From: a bacterium
Lineage (GTDB): Bacteria > Bacteroidota > Ignavibacteria > Ignavibacteriales > Ignavibacteriaceae
Assembly (NCBI GenBank): GCA_016716565.1
Contig: JADJWC010000001.1
Location: forward strand, 496,001 to 560,000
Length of the DNA stretch: 64,000 bases
Reading direction: 5' to 3'
The position numbers and the translations under genes were made by a program. The stretch's first letter is position 1, and each line of letters begins with the position of its first letter. Under the pieces are notes generated by a model. It was not told the DNA's origin, did no database searches, and saw only the letters and a list, made by a program, of their open reading frames with translations. Shown here in pieces: positions 63,110 to 64,000 of the stretch.

Positions 63110-63970
63110 CTAGCCGAGGTAGGCTTTAAGTCTGCCGCTTCGCTTCGAGTGTCTTAAGTTTCTCAAGGCTTTCTCTTTAATCTGTCTTACTCTTTCGCGG
63201 GTGAGATTAAATCTTTCGCCGATCTCTTCAAGCGTTGCAGAATGATCTCCTTCAATTCCGAAGTATAATTTTATTACTTCTGCTTCTCTTTCTGTAAGAG
63301 TACCGAGAACATTCTGAACTTCTTTCTTCAGAGATTCTTTCATCAATTCTTTATCCGGCAATGGCTGCTCTTCATTCGGAAGAACATCAATAAGACTGTT
63401 TTTATTTTCATCGCCTGTTTTTAATGGTGCATCCATTGAAACGTGACGACCTGAAATCTGAAGTGCATATGCGACTTCATCAGCAGTCATATCAAGAATT
63501 TTCGCGAGCTCATCTGTGGTTGGTTTTCTTTCGTATTCCTGCTCAAGATCTCTGTAAGCTTTACTGATCTTTGTAAGGTTACCAACTCTGTTCAGAGGTA
63601 AACGAACAACTCTCGATTGATCTGCAATTGCCTGCATAATTGATTGTCTTACCCACCACACTGCGTAAGAGATAAATTTAAATCCACGTGTTTCGTCAAA
63701 TCGCTGGGCAGCTTTAATCAAACCGATATTTCCTTCGTTGATTAAATCACCGAGTGAAAGTCCCTGGTTTTGAAACTGTTTTGCAACCGAAACAACGAAT
63801 CTCAAATTAGCTTTTATTAATTTTTCCTGGGCAAGCATATCGCCCTTTTTAATAAGTATAGCTAACTCAATCTCCATATCAGGAGTTAATAGATCAACTT
63901 TGCCGATTTCCTGCAAGTATTGATCAAGAGATTTACTTTCGCGATTGGTAAATTGCTTTGTTATTTTCAA
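63110..63970 (-). CDS. rpoD: Primary RNA polymerase sigma factor (short Bacteroidota type)
   Basis: A 286-residue sigma-70 protein. Region 1.2 (SLDQYLQEIGKVDLLT), region 2 (INEGNIGLIKAAQRFD, FISYAVWWVRQSIMQAI), region 3 (RVVRLPLNRVGNLTKI) and region 4.2 (TLEEIGERFNLTRERVRQIK) are all present. Region 1.1 is missing. This length is the standard primary sigma factor of Bacteroidota/Chlorobi, which recognises the TTTG/TAnnTTTG promoters noted here. The start is TTG at 63970-63968; an upstream in-frame TGA excludes a longer start, and GGAG lies about ten bases before it. Confidence 0.93.
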   Translation of the reverse strand: MKITKQFTNRESKSLDQYLQEIGKVDLLTPDMEIELAILIKKGDMLAQEKLIKANLRFVVSVAKQFQNQGLSLGDLINEGNIGLIKAAQRFDETRGFKFISYAVWWVRQSIMQAIADQSRVVRLPLNRVGNLTKISKAYRDLEQEYERKPTTDELAKILDMTADEVAYALQISGRHVSMDAPLKTGDENKNSLIDVLPNEEQPLPDKELMKESLKKEVQNVLGTLTEREAEVIKLYFGIEGDHSATLEEIGERFNLTRERVRQIKEKALRNLRHSKRSGRLKAYLG

Positions 63971-64000
63971 GCTTATCGCTCTCCTTCATTGGATTTTTAG

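Overview
The window looks like a chromosomal segment of an AT-rich member of the Ignavibacteria/Chlorobi side of the Bacteroidota. Five open reading frames end in type IX secretion (T9SS) sorting domains with the YPNPFNPST signature. Promoters of the Bacteroidota -33/-7 type (TTTG, about 20 bases, TAnnTTTG) can be read upstream of tRNA-Lys and aspS. The last gene is the short 286-residue primary sigma factor typical of that phylum. Signal-peptide lipoproteins, a regulator fused to an AraC domain (HTCS) and an SGLT/GH97 pair fit the same picture. This placement is inference; no 16S gene is present.

Layout. 1-5252 (minus strand) is a tetrapyrrole operon: hemX/ccsA-like, hemA, hemC, a small lipoprotein, an unusual TetR-HemD fusion, and the start of hemE. 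5339-7554 carries a prohibitin-like protein and a pyrimidine nucleoside phosphorylase, divergent from aspS (7710-9476). 9653-13166 holds two membrane GT-C type glycosyltransferases. Between them lies a decayed copy of the aspS 3' end, a trace of past recombination. 13945-23400 is a type IV pilus/type II secretion-like locus: two pilin-like proteins without a normal leader or Glu5, PilC/GspF, PilB/GspE, a PilT-like ATPase with an altered Asp box, a PilM-PilN fusion, a PilO-PilP-like fusion and a short secretin. It runs straight into a signalling block (23404-31366): CheY, a giant hybrid kinase, a REC-DHp protein, and an opposing NtrC/hybrid-kinase operon.

31440-31511 is tRNA-Lys. 31725-38730 holds small and surface proteins, a lytic transglycosylase, an AlaX-type tRNA-editing protein, a GH97 alpha-glucosidase and an SGLT-family symporter. 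38770-45385 (minus) is rich in exported proteins: a YCF48/T9SS protein, apolipoprotein N-acyltransferase, an orphan T9SS domain, an Omp28-like T9SS protein and a DUF3943 protein. 45783-48020 has a small secreted acidic protein and an exported oligoendopeptidase F. 48184-58464 has an HTCS regulator, an MddA-like methanethiol methyltransferase, a small membrane protein, a PLP decarboxylase, a GAF-SpoIIE phosphatase and a DPP III-like lipoprotein. 58465-61672 has two T9SS cargo genes surrounded by dispersed palindromes; the first is frameshifted after its signal peptide. The window ends with a TraB-family membrane protein and the primary sigma factor.

The most notable items are the TetR-HemD fusion, the condensed pilus machine with non-canonical pilins and an altered PilT-like ATPase, the aspS remnant, the family of GTAG-ended palindromes, the frameshifted T9SS gene and a translationally coupled free-standing T9SS sorting domain.
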